NCBI GenBank assembly: GCA_040221695.1
Contig: JAVKEA010000217.1
Strand: one strand, 5' to 3'
DNA length: 64,000 bases
Source: Coleofasciculus sp040221695
GTDB taxonomy: Bacteria; Cyanobacteriota; Cyanobacteriia; Cyanobacteriales; Coleofasciculaceae
The notes under the pieces: model-generated
The model's input: the letters and a program-made list of their open reading frames with translations, nothing else
Databases searched by the model: none
Told to the model about the DNA's origin: nothing
Translations under genes and position numbers: made by a program
Shown here: positions 26,932 through 36,522 of the stretch, one piece after another
How positions within the stretch are numbered: the stretch's first letter is position 1
Layout of the letters: every line of letters begins with the position of its first letter

Positions 26932-27146
26932 ACTCGCGCCAGCGAGAAGCAATCTGCTATATGTAAGGGTTGGAGAGGCTTTACAGAACTTGTCGGGTGT
27001 TGAGTTGATTTCCACCAACCCCCCCAAAGTATCGTAAAATCACAAAATTTCAAGTATCTTATCGTTTTCTAGCGTTTTATTGCTTGTTGATTCAACCCTT
27101 GAACGGCAGGGAGTAAAATTCAACTGAATAGGTCTCGGTGTATCTC

Positions 27147-30100
27147 ATGAAATCTGCTCAATGGTACTTGAGATTGCTGTCTGTTACTCCAGCTATTCTT
27201 TTTCCAATAGTGGTGAGTCTTATTGGTGTAGAAACACTGGCGCAATCAATTATCCCAGCATCCGATGGAACGGGTACGATTATTGACCAACAGGGAAATA
27301 TACATAACATTAATGGCGGTAGTTTGTCAAGCGACGAAACCAATCTATTCCACAGTTTCCAGGAGTTGGGTTTAGATGCAGGTGAAACCGCTAACTTTTT
27401 GGCAAATCCTCACCTCAACACTATTTTCGGACGAGTGATGGGGGGAAATCCATCGCTGATTAATGGCTTGATTCAGGTGACGGGGGGAAATGCCAATTTA
27501 TATTTAATGAATCCGGCGGGAATCGTGTTTGGGCAAAATGCCCAGTTAAATGTCCCGGCTGATTTTATGGTGACAACAGCGACAGGGATTGGGTTTGGCG
27601 AGAATCTTTGGTTCAATGCCTTTGGCACAAATGAGTATCAGCAATTAGTCGGAAATCCGCAACAGTTTATTTTTGATGTATCTCAGCCTGGAAGTATTGT
27701 TAATGCTGGAAATTTAGCAGTTCCCCAAGGTCAGAGTTTAACCTTACTCGGTGGTACAGTGATTAATACGGGAGAACTGACAGCACCAGGGGGACGGATT
27801 ACGATTGCAGCCGTTCCGGGTTCTCATCGGGTCAAGATTTCTCAGCCGGGACAATTGCTGTCTTTGGAAGTTGAACCATTGGTGAATAGTTCGGGAGAAG
27901 TTATCCCCTTTACACCATTAGATTTAGCTGAATTGTTGACGGGGACAGAGGAAAACCTGGAGACAGGCGTTGAGGTGGATTCAGCCGAAACGGTGAAATT
28001 AACGGATTCGGAATTAATTCTCCCTAATGAAACAGAGGTTACGATTATCTCTGGCACTATTGATGTTTCCCAGATCGGAAATGCTGGAACACCAGTGGGG
28101 GCGCACGTCTATGCGCCTTCATCTGCAACTGGCGGCGAGATAAATGTTATTGGCAAAACTGTAGGATTAATCAGCGCCAATATTGACGCATCCGGTACAA
28201 ATAATGGCGGCACTATTCGCATTGGTGGCGACTATCAAGGTGCAGGAATAATTCCGAATGCTGATATCACATTAGTTAATGAAAATTCTACGATTAAAGC
28301 CGATGCTATAACCGCAGGCGAGGGTGGAACTGTAATTATCTGGGCAGATGAGCAAACTGCATTTTATGGCAACATTAGCACTCGTGGCGGACATAATTCT
28401 GGCAACGGCGGTTTTGTCGAAATATCCAGTCAGCAACAGTTAGCCTTTGACGGTTTTGTCGATGTAAGTAGCAGTGCGGGTGAAGCGGGACAGTTATTAT
28501 TAGATCCCACTAGCGTGATTATTGGCACAACTGGAACTAATGATACAGCACTCGACGATAATCAAATCTTGTCGGGAGACGGTAGTGGGAGTTTCTTGAT
28601 TTCTGCTAATTCACTGTTAACTGCATTAAACTCAGGGGATGTTTCAATTGCTGCCAGCAAAAACATTGATATTAACAGTGATATTAACTCCAACAGTAGC
28701 AACAATTTAACTTTTGAGGCGGCATTTATCAATTTAGATGCCTCAGTTTACTTGAATGGTGGTAATCTCACCTTTGAAGCACCTGTAATTCTTCGCAGTA
28801 GTCAGACACTCAGCACAGGTTCTACAGTTGGCGGGGATATTATATTTAATCGTAGTCTTCATGCGTTTAATCCAGGTACGGATACGTTAACCTTAGAAGC
28901 TGGAACCGGGAATATTACGTTTAATGGTGCTGTAGGTGGAGCGTTACCTTATAATGTGGCGGTACTGTTAGATGATCCGGTGGGATATTGGCGTCTGGAT
29001 GAAGAGGGGGAAACGGCTTTTGACTCGTCTGGAAACAATATAGATGGCACTTATTTTGGTGGGGTAAATCGTAATCAAGAGGGGGCGTTAGTGGATGATG
29101 CTAATCCAGCCCCATTTTTTGATGGTACAACGGGGTATGTAGAAATTCCGGATTCAGATTTTATTGATTTTGGCACGAATGAGGATTTTACAATAACGGC
29201 TTGGATTAAAGTGTCGCCTGAACAAGTAGATACGGAATTTGGTGATAAGGATGTCATTGAAAAATGGAGTGGAGGCGAGCCATACCCTTATGTGATTCGG
29301 TATTTCGACCAATCAGGAAAAATCCTTGCTGCACGATATCATGGTTTTCCTGAAATTCCGACTCCTACTGTTAACTCAACAGTATCCATAAATGATGGAC
29401 AGTTTCATCACATTGCTTTCATCAAAGAGGGTTCGACACTCTCTTTATATGTTGATGGAATTCTAGAAGATACGAATACCGATACTATAAATAGCCCGAC
29501 ACAAAATAATTCTCCACTTTTTCTAGCACGTAGAGGGGGTGACGCAAGTGATAATTTTTTCCGGGGCAGTATTGACGAAGTAGCCATTTACGATTCTGCC
29601 TTATCTCCTTCCGAGGTGGCGGCTCAATACACCACGGGAACAGGTACAGCCACCTCAAGGCAACTTGGTGGATTAACGGTCAATAGTGCAAATATCATAG
29701 CCAATGAGACAATAGCTGCCAATAGTATTGACCTAACAGCCAGTCAAGATATTACGACTCAATCCCTAGACACAAGTTCCAGTTCAGGTGATGGCGGTTC
29801 CATTACCCTTAATGCAGGAAATAATGTTCAAGTCACCTCAATTAATACTCAAGGGGGAAGTAATGGTACAGGAGGAAATGTTGATATTACCGCTGGCGGG
29901 TTCGTCCAGATAACCGACACATTCATCGATCAAAATGGAAAAAATGTCAGTATTTCTACAGCCGGAGGTAACGGCGGAGGTGTGATTACTATCGAACATG
30001 GCGGTCAAGGTTTGATTCCTTTTAATGTGGGTGATGCCTCCATTAACGGTACAGCAGGTGCGATTACGAGTGGCGAGTCTAACCTTGAACCGTTCCAATC

Positions 30101-31697
30101 GTTTCCTGATAATCAAACTGAAGGTAATATTCGGATTATTACGGATGAAACTATCACAGGTTCCTGCCCTCCTGACTGTTTAGACACTGAACAATCTGAG
30201 ATAGATGAATTTGAGGATATAGTAACCGCTACAACGGTTAGGACAGTAAGTCGATTTCAAAACCGTACATACTCTTCATCAATATGTCCTAATAACTTTG
30301 GCGACTGCGATATCACTGAAGATGTTGTGATTGATAATTCTCCAGTGTTTAATCCAATCGCGGAAACTGAAGCCGCCTTCACGAATGAATATGAAGAGTA
30401 TTGGGGGTTAACTGAGACGCCAATTATTACGCTGACACAAGCACAAAGGACTTTACAAAGGATTGAACAGGCGGCTGGGGTAAAACCCGCTCTAATTTAT
30501 GCAGTATTTGTACCAACCCAGGTTCCTGTTCAACCGCCAGCCAATGGTACAAAGTCTCCAGCCGAGACTCTCTCTAAACCCGCCCAAACTCTCTGGGAAT
30601 TCAATTCCTTGGGTATTTCGTCTAGTCAAGAATCACCTGTATCTTCTAGACAATTAAAGCAAGATACCGATCAACTGGAACTCATCCTCGTCACCGCTGA
30701 GGGAGAACCAATTCGATATATTGTACCGGGTGCAAGTCGGAAAATGGTGATGGAAACGCTACAAAGTTTCCGTCGTGCGGTTACGGATATTCGTATTCCT
30801 CGTCCGTATCTTCCCAACGCCCAACAATTATATCAGTGGTTAATTGCTCCTTTGGAGGAGGAGTTACAACAGAGAGAGATTAATAATCTGGCTTTTATTA
30901 TGGATCAGGGTTTGCGTTCTTTACCTGTGGCGGCGCTTCATGATGGGAATGGCTTTATTGTTGAACGCTATAGTATTGGGTTTATGCCTTCTTTATCGCT
31001 AACCGATACTCGTTATGTAGATGTGAGTGATTTACAGGTTTTGGCAATGGGGGCGTCGGAATTTACGAATCAAAATCCCTTACCTGCTGTACCTGTAGAA
31101 TTATCCGCGATCGCAGATAAACTATGGCAAGGTGAATCCTTCCTCAATTCTACGTTTACTCCCGCTAATCTTAAAGCAGCACGGGCGAATCAACCCTTTG
31201 GTATTGTCCATTTGGCAACTCATGGTGAATTTAAACCAGGTAAACCAGAAAATTCCTATATCCAGTTTTGGAATACGAGACTATCCCTGGATCAAATTCG
31301 CCAACTTGGACTACATAATCCACCTGTAGAACTAATGGTACTAAGTGCTTGTCGAACCGCATTAGGAAATGAAGAAGCTGAGTTAGGATTTACCGGATTA
31401 GCGGTACAAGCCGGGGTAAAATCAGCGTTAGGAAGCCTCTGGTATGTCAGTGATGAGGGGACATTGGGATTAATGACCACGTTTTATCAAAACTTAAAGC
31501 AAGTCCCGATTAAAGCCGAAGCACTGCGAGAGACTCAATTGGCGATGATTCAGGGTCAGGTGAGGATTGAAAATGGGCAATTGATTACTCCCAATAGCAC
31601 GATTGATTTACCTGAAGAATTAGCGGGAATTGAGGATAAGGCGTTTACTCATCCTTATTTTTGGAGTGCATTTACATTAGTAGGAAGTCCTTGGTAA
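27147..31697 (+). CDS. Two-partner-secretion exoprotein with LamG and CHAT domains
   Basis: From the ATG at 27147 this encodes 1516 residues; a GTG at 27138 is an alternative. A signal peptide (about 1-31) precedes a filamentous-haemagglutinin-type TPS domain (about 35-200) with NPAGIVFG and GGNPSLINGLI. A beta-helix-like Gly/Thr/Asn-rich stretch follows. A LamG-like domain (about 600-835) has PVGYWRLDE, DSSGN and GSIDEVAIYDSALSPSEV. The C-terminal CHAT domain (about 1185-1516) has the caspase-type pair His1359 in LATHGEF and Cys1402 in LSACRTALG. It should be exported by a TpsB porin; one is encoded at 37394. The CHAT end would then be a surface or released protease-like domain. Proteolysis is not shown. 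Confidence 0.9.
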   Translation: MKSAQWYLRLLSVTPAILFPIVVSLIGVETLAQSIIPASDGTGTIIDQQGNIHNINGGSLSSDETNLFHSFQELGLDAGETANFLANPHLNTIFGRVMGGNPSLINGLIQVTGGNANLYLMNPAGIVFGQNAQLNVPADFMVTTATGIGFGENLWFNAFGTNEYQQLVGNPQQFIFDVSQPGSIVNAGNLAVPQGQSLTLLGGTVINTGELTAPGGRITIAAVPGSHRVKISQPGQLLSLEVEPLVNSSGEVIPFTPLDLAELLTGTEENLETGVEVDSAETVKLTDSELILPNETEVTIISGTIDVSQIGNAGTPVGAHVYAPSSATGGEINVIGKTVGLISANIDASGTNNGGTIRIGGDYQGAGIIPNADITLVNENSTIKADAITAGEGGTVIIWADEQTAFYGNISTRGGHNSGNGGFVEISSQQQLAFDGFVDVSSSAGEAGQLLLDPTSVIIGTTGTNDTALDDNQILSGDGSGSFLISANSLLTALNSGDVSIAASKNIDINSDINSNSSNNLTFEAAFINLDASVYLNGGNLTFEAPVILRSSQTLSTGSTVGGDIIFNRSLHAFNPGTDTLTLEAGTGNITFNGAVGGALPYNVAVLLDDPVGYWRLDEEGETAFDSSGNNIDGTYFGGVNRNQEGALVDDANPAPFFDGTTGYVEIPDSDFIDFGTNEDFTITAWIKVSPEQVDTEFGDKDVIEKWSGGEPYPYVIRYFDQSGKILAARYHGFPEIPTPTVNSTVSINDGQFHHIAFIKEGSTLSLYVDGILEDTNTDTINSPTQNNSPLFLARRGGDASDNFFRGSIDEVAIYDSALSPSEVAAQYTTGTGTATSRQLGGLTVNSANIIANETIAANSIDLTASQDITTQSLDTSSSSGDGGSITLNAGNNVQVTSINTQGGSNGTGGNVDITAGGFVQITDTFIDQNGKNVSISTAGGNGGGVITIEHGGQGLIPFNVGDASINGTAGAITSGESNLEPFQSFPDNQTEGNIRIITDETITGSCPPDCLDTEQSEIDEFEDIVTATTVRTVSRFQNRTYSSSICPNNFGDCDITEDVVIDNSPVFNPIAETEAAFTNEYEEYWGLTETPIITLTQAQRTLQRIEQAAGVKPALIYAVFVPTQVPVQPPANGTKSPAETLSKPAQTLWEFNSLGISSSQESPVSSRQLKQDTDQLELILVTAEGEPIRYIVPGASRKMVMETLQSFRRAVTDIRIPRPYLPNAQQLYQWLIAPLEEELQQREINNLAFIMDQGLRSLPVAALHDGNGFIVERYSIGFMPSLSLTDTRYVDVSDLQVLAMGASEFTNQNPLPAVPVELSAIADKLWQGESFLNSTFTPANLKAARANQPFGIVHLATHGEFKPGKPENSYIQFWNTRLSLDQIRQLGLHNPPVELMVLSACRTALGNEEAELGFTGLAVQAGVKSALGSLWYVSDEGTLGLMTTFYQNLKQVPIKAEALRETQLAMIQGQVRIENGQLITPNSTIDLPEELAGIEDKAFTHPYFWSAFTLVGSPW

Positions 31698-31701
31698 TGG
31701 T

Positions 31702-31730
31702 GTAGAGACTCCTCATGCTACGTCTCTACT
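31702..31730. repeat. Palindrome of the GTAGAGACG family
   Basis: GTAGAGAC...CATG...GTCTCTAC begins four bases after the stop codon of the CHAT protein gene. The left arm carries a few mismatches. Confidence 0.7.
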
Positions 31731-31846
31731 GGCGGGCATTGTCCACTTCCTCTCTCTTTCCCCTATTGCCTATGAAACACCGAGCGAAGCCGAGGTGTTG
31801 CCTATTGCCAAAATCCAGATTTTCAGTGCCATTGGTTTTAAATGTG

Positions 31847-31909
31847 TAGGGGCGGGTTTAGGGACTTTCGTTTGGTTATTGATGATAACCTTTGTGCAAA
31901 ACCCGCCCT
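31847..31909. repeat. GGGGCGGGTTT/AAACCCGCCC palindromic element, copy 3
   Basis: Inverted ends surround GGGACTTTCG and GATGATAACCTTTGTGC. The centre is nearly the same as in the copy at 13951. Confidence 0.8.
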
Positions 31910-31990
31910 GCCTAAGTATTGACTAAGTAGGTTAGCGGAAATAAGCTCAACTTATGAAGTTATGTAAGCAACCCTCAAACCCTTACAAAG

Positions 31991-32064
31991 GACAAAGGAC
32001 GAATGACGAATGACGAATGACGAATGACGAATGACGAATGACGAATGACGAATGACGAATGACG
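31991..32064. repeat. Heptamer array (GAATGAC)n
   Basis: About ten uninterrupted GAATGAC units, the longest perfect array of this type in the window. Confidence 0.95.
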
Positions 32065-32101
32065 ATCACCACCGTTAACTTTAACTGTCTCTACCTACTT
32101 A

Positions 32102-32368
32102 CTACTCAACCGGATGCTTTTGAAATGTCCAGAAGCGCCACAAAAGAGCGATCGCCAAAATTATAGCGGGTGTGAGTACAGCAATCAGGGCATTCCCGGA
32201 TGTTGCTGGAATAGAGGGTAAACTAGGACTGGCGTACTTGATCAGCAGGGAAATGCTAAGGGAGAGAATTAAGACTTTGACAATGAAATTGAATTGAATA
32301 CCCATCAGTTTGTGTGCCACCTGGTATGCGGTTGTGATATTATTCCCTTTTTTAGCACTGATGAGCAA
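32102..32368 (-). CDS. Small two-helix membrane protein
   Basis: The 88-residue protein has two hydrophobic segments (about residues 29-47 and 58-77) and a basic N terminus. It starts at TTG 32368 with AGGTGG about five bases upstream. The C terminus is short and cytoplasmic by charge. I do not recognise the family. It is divergent from the next gene with 42 bases between starts, so both promoters must overlap in that gap. Confidence 0.6.
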   Translation of the reverse strand: MLISAKKGNNITTAYQVAHKLMGIQFNFIVKVLILSLSISLLIKYASPSLPSIPATSGNALIAVLTPAIILAIALLWRFWTFQKHPVE

Positions 32369-32410
32369 ATTCCCACCTGATCAGGTTTTTGTGCCTTAAA
32401 CCAAAGCACC

Positions 32411-32788
32411 ATGAATCACCTCGACCCATTGGACAATCAAAACCTCCAACGTTTACAGCTATTTGCCTACCTGCTGCCTGTGATCGGCTTTTTTCCGGCA
32501 CTGTGGACACTCTACCGTCGCCAAGGAACACGAGAACAGCAAGCGGCGAGTCGCTTGTCCGTAACCTTGGCTTTCGCTTGGCTAGTAGGCTACATTTTAT
32601 TATTGTCAGGGGCGCAGCTCACCGAGTTCTGGAGCTTCCGCCTGTTATTTATGAATACCATGCTCACCTCTGGGTATTTTTTAGCCAGTGTTTGGCTCAT
32701 GGTGCGCTTGTGGCAAGGGAAGTTACCCCGTCTCCCTGGGATTAGCCAGGTGGCGGAAGGGAAAGTGCGAAAGCATCTGTCCGAGTAA
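32411..32788 (+). CDS. Conserved membrane protein of unknown function
   Basis: The 125-residue protein has three to four hydrophobic segments: about residues 17-34, 49-67 and 78-97. An internal motif LYRRQGTREQQAASRLSV lies in the first loop, followed by the second helix. The short N terminus (DPLDNQNLQRLQ) is polar. It looks like a conserved cyanobacterial membrane protein, but I cannot name a family. It lies upstream of a LytR-CpsA-Psr gene on the same strand, about 240 bases away. Confidence 0.65.
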   Translation: MNHLDPLDNQNLQRLQLFAYLLPVIGFFPALWTLYRRQGTREQQAASRLSVTLAFAWLVGYILLLSGAQLTEFWSFRLLFMNTMLTSGYFLASVWLMVRLWQGKLPRLPGISQVAEGKVRKHLSE

Positions 32789-33030
32789 ACGATTTCAGCG
32801 TTTGGGTTGTCCGGTTATAGGAAAATGGTGACGGGCTTTTTGCCTGAAGTTGATCAACTGTTCTCATCTTTTGCCGTATTTGCCTGGTTTTACCCCAAAC
32901 GGTGAGAAAACCTGATATGAGTGTTTTTGTCAAACGCTCTAAATCAGACTCAGGGTAAGCAATGAGGGCATCGGCGTGTATCATCTGCCCAAACCCATCC
33001 TGATCGCTTATGTGTGTGTGAGGAAACCAA

Positions 33031-34446
33031 GTGCCAGCTCGAAAAACCTACGAAAAACCCCGCCCAGGACAGAAAAAGAGGATTCAACCGCCGAAAAAGA
33101 AATCGGCTAAAGCTAAACGAGGACATTGGCTTTGGCTTTGGTTAGGCTTTACTGGCGTCGCCATGTTATCCGCGACAGCCGGGGCAATGCTTGCTGTTTC
33201 GCTATCGAGTATGCCTTTACTGCAAAGTCAACTGAGTGATGATGAGGCAGCCATCTTTAGCGAAAAGGGTAGTATGACCCGCAATAGTATGCGACTGCCC
33301 GAATTAACACGACCTGTCAATATATTAATTTTGGGGACAAAAGTTCTCACCTCTGACTTAGATGAACCGACAGAGGACGACTTAGGTTATCATGCACTGG
33401 TCAATTCCTTTGATGGGCATTCCGACACCATGCTGTTGGCTCGGTTTGACCCCAATAACCAAAAATTAAATGTTCTCTCCATTCCCCGCGATACCCAAAC
33501 CTACGTTGAAGGGTATGGTGTGACTAAAATCAACGCGGCTAATTACCATGGTGGACCAGCATTAACGGCAAAGGCAGCCAGTGAACTCCTCGACGGTGTA
33601 GGAATTGACCGTTATGTCCGAGTGAATGTACAAGGTGTGGAAAAGCTCGTGGATGCCTTGGGTGGCGTCACTGTGTATGTTCCCCAGGACATGAAATATC
33701 AAGATGATTCTCAACATCTCTATATCAACCTTAAGCAAGGCAAACAGCATCTTAATGGCGAGCAGGCAATGCAATTTTTGCGGTTTCGCTATGACAAATA
33801 TGGGGATGTGGGTCGAGTACAGCGCCAGCAAATACTGATGCGGGCATTAATAGAGCAAGCGCTCAATCCTACAACTTTAGCCCGACTGCCTAAAATTTTA
33901 TCGGTGATTCAGTCTCACATTGACACCAACTTAAGCGTTGAAGAATTGGTCGCTCTAATCGGATTTGCTGTTGATAGTAAACGGTCTGACGTACAAATGT
34001 TAATGGTTCCGGGGCGGTTTAACGGCACGGGCGAAAATGAAGTCAGTTACTGGTTACCCAATCACCGCCAGATTCGGCAAATGGTGGCTCAACATTTCGA
34101 TCAAGGTTATAGCGAACTCTCCGATATTGATCCAGCTTATTTGCGGGTGGCGATTCAAGATAGTACCGATAATCCAGAAGCCGTTCAATCCCTAATCAGT
34201 ACCCTAAGAGAAGCAGGTTATCGAAATAATTATGTCGGTGAACCCTGGGCAGAACCCTTGCGCGTCACCCGCATCATTGCCCAACAAGGAGACGAAGCCA
34301 GCGCTGCGGCTATCCGCGCTGATTTGGGATTTGGTGAGGTGCGCGTCGAGAGTACGGGTTCTCTAGCCTCTGATGTGACCATTCAGTTGGGTCAAGATTG
34401 GCTGGAACAGCAGGATTTCTCTGATGAGGGATTTTTTAATTTCTAG
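33031..34446 (+). CDS. LytR-CpsA-Psr (LCP) family protein
   Basis: The 471-residue protein starts at GTG 33031. A basic cytoplasmic N terminus leads to one membrane segment (about residues 34-58). The LCP domain (about 95-285) has VNILILGTK, HSDTMLLARFDP, LSIPRDTQTYVEG and NYHGGPALTA, with Arg in SIPRD and FLRFRYD expected to bind the pyrophosphate lipid. A LytR_C domain follows (about 365-465, YLRVAIQDSTDNP). LCP enzymes attach polysaccharides or other glycopolymers to peptidoglycan from undecaprenyl carriers. The catalytic part is outside the plasma membrane. No glycopolymer genes are adjacent, so the substrate is unknown. Confidence 0.93.
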   Translation: MPARKTYEKPRPGQKKRIQPPKKKSAKAKRGHWLWLWLGFTGVAMLSATAGAMLAVSLSSMPLLQSQLSDDEAAIFSEKGSMTRNSMRLPELTRPVNILILGTKVLTSDLDEPTEDDLGYHALVNSFDGHSDTMLLARFDPNNQKLNVLSIPRDTQTYVEGYGVTKINAANYHGGPALTAKAASELLDGVGIDRYVRVNVQGVEKLVDALGGVTVYVPQDMKYQDDSQHLYINLKQGKQHLNGEQAMQFLRFRYDKYGDVGRVQRQQILMRALIEQALNPTTLARLPKILSVIQSHIDTNLSVEELVALIGFAVDSKRSDVQMLMVPGRFNGTGENEVSYWLPNHRQIRQMVAQHFDQGYSELSDIDPAYLRVAIQDSTDNPEAVQSLISTLREAGYRNNYVGEPWAEPLRVTRIIAQQGDEASAAAIRADLGFGEVRVESTGSLASDVTIQLGQDWLEQQDFSDEGFFNF

Positions 34447-34507
34447 GTCATTGGTCATTGGTCATTGGTCATTGGTCATTGGTCATTTGGTCATTTGTCA
34501 TTTGGTC
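34447..34507. repeat. Heptamer array (GGTCATT)n
   Basis: About eight units, GGTCATT with later variants (TGGTCATT and TTGTCAT), begin directly after the LCP stop codon. Confidence 0.9.
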
Positions 34508-34570
34508 GGGGCGGGTTTTGCTGCCAAGCTAGGGATAACAATCAATATTAGTCCCTAAACCCGCCCCTAC
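34507..34570. repeat. GGGGCGGGTTT/AAACCCGCCCC palindromic element, copy 4
   Basis: Inverted ends enclose a different centre with TAGGGATAACAATC. It directly abuts the heptamer array on its left. Confidence 0.75.
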
Positions 34571-34638
34571 AGACAGATGCTTCTGTAATCACGCCTGGAA
34601 CATGACTCCTCTATCTCTCTCATCTTCCTCATCTCCCA

Positions 34639-34661
34639 GACGTAGCATGCTACGTCTCTAC
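34639..34661. repeat. Palindrome of the GTAGAGACG family, partial
   Basis: GACGTAGCATGCTACGTC forms a perfect stem and matches the core of the copy at 39682, with a longer right arm (TCTAC) than left. Confidence 0.75.
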
Positions 34662-34689
34662 ACCGCTCCCCCAGCTCCCCTTCACCACT

Positions 34690-34875
34690 AAGCGATCCCC
34701 CTTTCCTCGTAAATGTCATGAAACTATGACATTGCGATCCCCGATAAGCTTGTAAATTCGTCAATTCTTGAAAATTAGCGTCTTGATCCCCTTGACCATA
34801 CCTAAGGCTTTTCTGGTACATAGATAAATAAAGCGATCCCAAAGAAATACTCAAATCAGTATTTCTGTGATCCTT
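34690..34875. promoter_or_regulatory. GATCCC-box and hairpin array before the DUF4912 gene
   Basis: Five GATCCC-type boxes occur at about 34694, 34736, 34784, 34835 and 34869, spaced about 35-50 bases. Between them lie two perfect hairpins with six-base loops: AATGTCAT/ATGACATT (34712-34733) and AGAAATACT/AGTATTTCT (34843-34866). The gap to the next start is about 250 bases. The purpose is unknown; a structured leader RNA or a protein-binding array is possible. Confidence 0.5.
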
Positions 34876-35122
34876 ACTGGAGAAATCTAAGTGTTATCGG
34901 GAGTAATCCCAACGTCTGCCTAAAGAGTAAGTCGTGCGTGAGTTTGTACCTGCCCAAACGAAAGACGAATGCAATACGTCACCGAGATTGACTTACTCCA
35001 AGGCGGTAGGAATCATCAACTTTTATCAAATATCAGATGCGATGTTGTTAAATTATGATCCCCATTTTTTGATTCACCAGGAGAGATACAACCTACCGAC
35101 CTAACAATTGGAGAGCATATTC

Positions 35123-36376
35123 ATGGCAAAAGAACGCCCACCTTTAGAAGAGATGACCTTACGGCAACTGCGTAGAGTTGCCAGTGAGTACGGCATCTCA
35201 CGGTATAGCCGGATGCGTAAAGCGCAGTTACTGGCAGAAATTCAAAAAGTCCAACATACCAAAATCTCGCTCAGTCCAACTAGCACAGTGGAGGCACAAC
35301 CAGAAGTGGAAGCATCTAAATTTGAACTCGGTCAAGACGATCGCACTGGCGGTGATCTAGCATCTGTAGACGAAGGATTACCTGATTTACCCGCCGGGTA
35401 TGGTGAAAGTCGGATCGTCCTCATGCCCCGCGATCCTCAATGGGCGTATACCTACTGGGATATTCCGAACGAACACAAGGAAGATCTGCGGCGTCAGGGG
35501 GGACAGCAATTAGCACTGCGGATTTATGATGTCACCGATATTAACCTGGAATACCAAAGCGCCCATAGCATTCAGGAATATCCCTGTGACGAACTAGCAC
35601 GGGAATGGTACTTACCTCTACCCGTTAGCGATCGCGACTATACAGTAGATATCGGTTATCGTTGTGCCGATGGTCGTTGGTTAATCCTAGCCCGTTCTAC
35701 ACCTGTCCGTGTTCCCCCTGTTTATCCCAGTGACTGGATTGAAGACCAATTCATCACCGTTAACTGGGAGGAAGAACTCCAAGGCAAGACGGTATACGAG
35801 TTGGTTCCTCCCAGCAAGCGCCAACCTGTTACCCCAGATACCGCCCATACCGAGAACCCCATCTACGACGAAATCTTTGGCATGGCAAAATCTGCCGAAG
35901 CTCAGCGTGTCGCAGGTTCTATGTACGGCTCAATGCAGCATGTTCCCGGATCGATGGCTCCGTCTCAATCCGTCAGTTCCTACATCTTCCCCTCTGGGGT
36001 AGGGATGTGGGCTGTACCCACCATGTCTGGCTTAACCATGTCCGGTGTTGGCATGTCCGGAGTCGGGATGGGGATGTCTGCCTCTATGCCCCCCATTCGT
36101 CCTCGTCAGTTCTGGTTGGTTGCCGATGCTGAGTTGATTGTCTACGGTGCAACCGAACCGGATGCCACCGTAACCATTGGCGGGCGTCCGATTAAACTGA
36201 ATCCAGACGGAACCTTCCGCTTCCAGATGTCCTTCCAAGATGGTTTAATCGACTACCCGATTATGGCAGTAGCAGCAGATGGCGAACAAACTCGCTCGAT
36301 TCAGATGAAATTTACCCGCGAGACGCCCTCACGCAATACCAACACCAAAGAAGAAATGGTTCCCGAATGGCTCTAA
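35123..36376 (+). CDS. DUF4912 protein with Rho N-terminal-like helix motif
   Basis: From the ATG at 35123 (GGAG ten bases upstream) this encodes 417 residues; an in-frame TTG at 35108 is less likely. Residues about 8-45 (MTLRQLRRVASEYGISRYSRMRKAQLLAEIQ pattern) form a SAP or Rho-N-like helix pair that may bind nucleic acid. The DUF4912 domain follows (about 95-200) with RDPQWAYTYWDIP. A Met/Ser/Gly-rich low-complexity linker (about 260-325, GVGMSGVGMGMSASM) precedes a second beta-rich domain (about 330-405). The function is unknown. A structured region lies upstream, and the gene ends before a terminator. Confidence 0.85.
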   Translation: MAKERPPLEEMTLRQLRRVASEYGISRYSRMRKAQLLAEIQKVQHTKISLSPTSTVEAQPEVEASKFELGQDDRTGGDLASVDEGLPDLPAGYGESRIVLMPRDPQWAYTYWDIPNEHKEDLRRQGGQQLALRIYDVTDINLEYQSAHSIQEYPCDELAREWYLPLPVSDRDYTVDIGYRCADGRWLILARSTPVRVPPVYPSDWIEDQFITVNWEEELQGKTVYELVPPSKRQPVTPDTAHTENPIYDEIFGMAKSAEAQRVAGSMYGSMQHVPGSMAPSQSVSSYIFPSGVGMWAVPTMSGLTMSGVGMSGVGMGMSASMPPIRPRQFWLVADAELIVYGATEPDATVTIGGRPIKLNPDGTFRFQMSFQDGLIDYPIMAVAADGEQTRSIQMKFTRETPSRNTNTKEEMVPEWL

Positions 36377-36470
36377 CGATTACAGGGTGAAGCACAAAGG
36401 ATAACGAAGAACTATCATCAATCTTGCCACTTCACACTTCATCCCGAATCTTTCATACTTCTAGAAGTGT

Positions 36471-36498
36471 CCCCTGACAACTGTCGGGGGATTTTTTT
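36471..36498 (+). terminator. Rho-independent terminator
   Basis: CCCCTGACA pairs with TGTCGGGG (one bulged T) and is followed by a run of seven T residues. It lies about 95 bases after the DUF4912 stop codon and ends its transcript before the next gene. Confidence 0.75.
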
Positions 36499-36522
36499 AC
36501 GAAATTCTCTGGAAAAAACAAG

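Larger units (their letters stand above)
31698..32101. other. Intergenic repeat cluster
   Basis: About 400 bases filled with repeats: a 28-base palindrome, a GAGCGAAG repeat at 31777-31806, a GGGGCGGGTTT element and a long GAATGAC array, each listed separately. No gene is seen. Confidence 0.6.

Noticed and set aside
31991..32064. Possible CRISPR array
   Set aside because: The GAATGAC units are head-to-tail heptamers with no spacers, so they are a tandem repeat and not a CRISPR array.
32742..32984. 80-residue minus-strand open frame
   Set aside because: It overlaps the end of the membrane protein gene at 32411-32788 and has no recognisable start signal.
34567..34854. 95-residue minus-strand open frame
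   Set aside because: It runs through a palindrome and the GATCCC-box region; the text is not protein-like.
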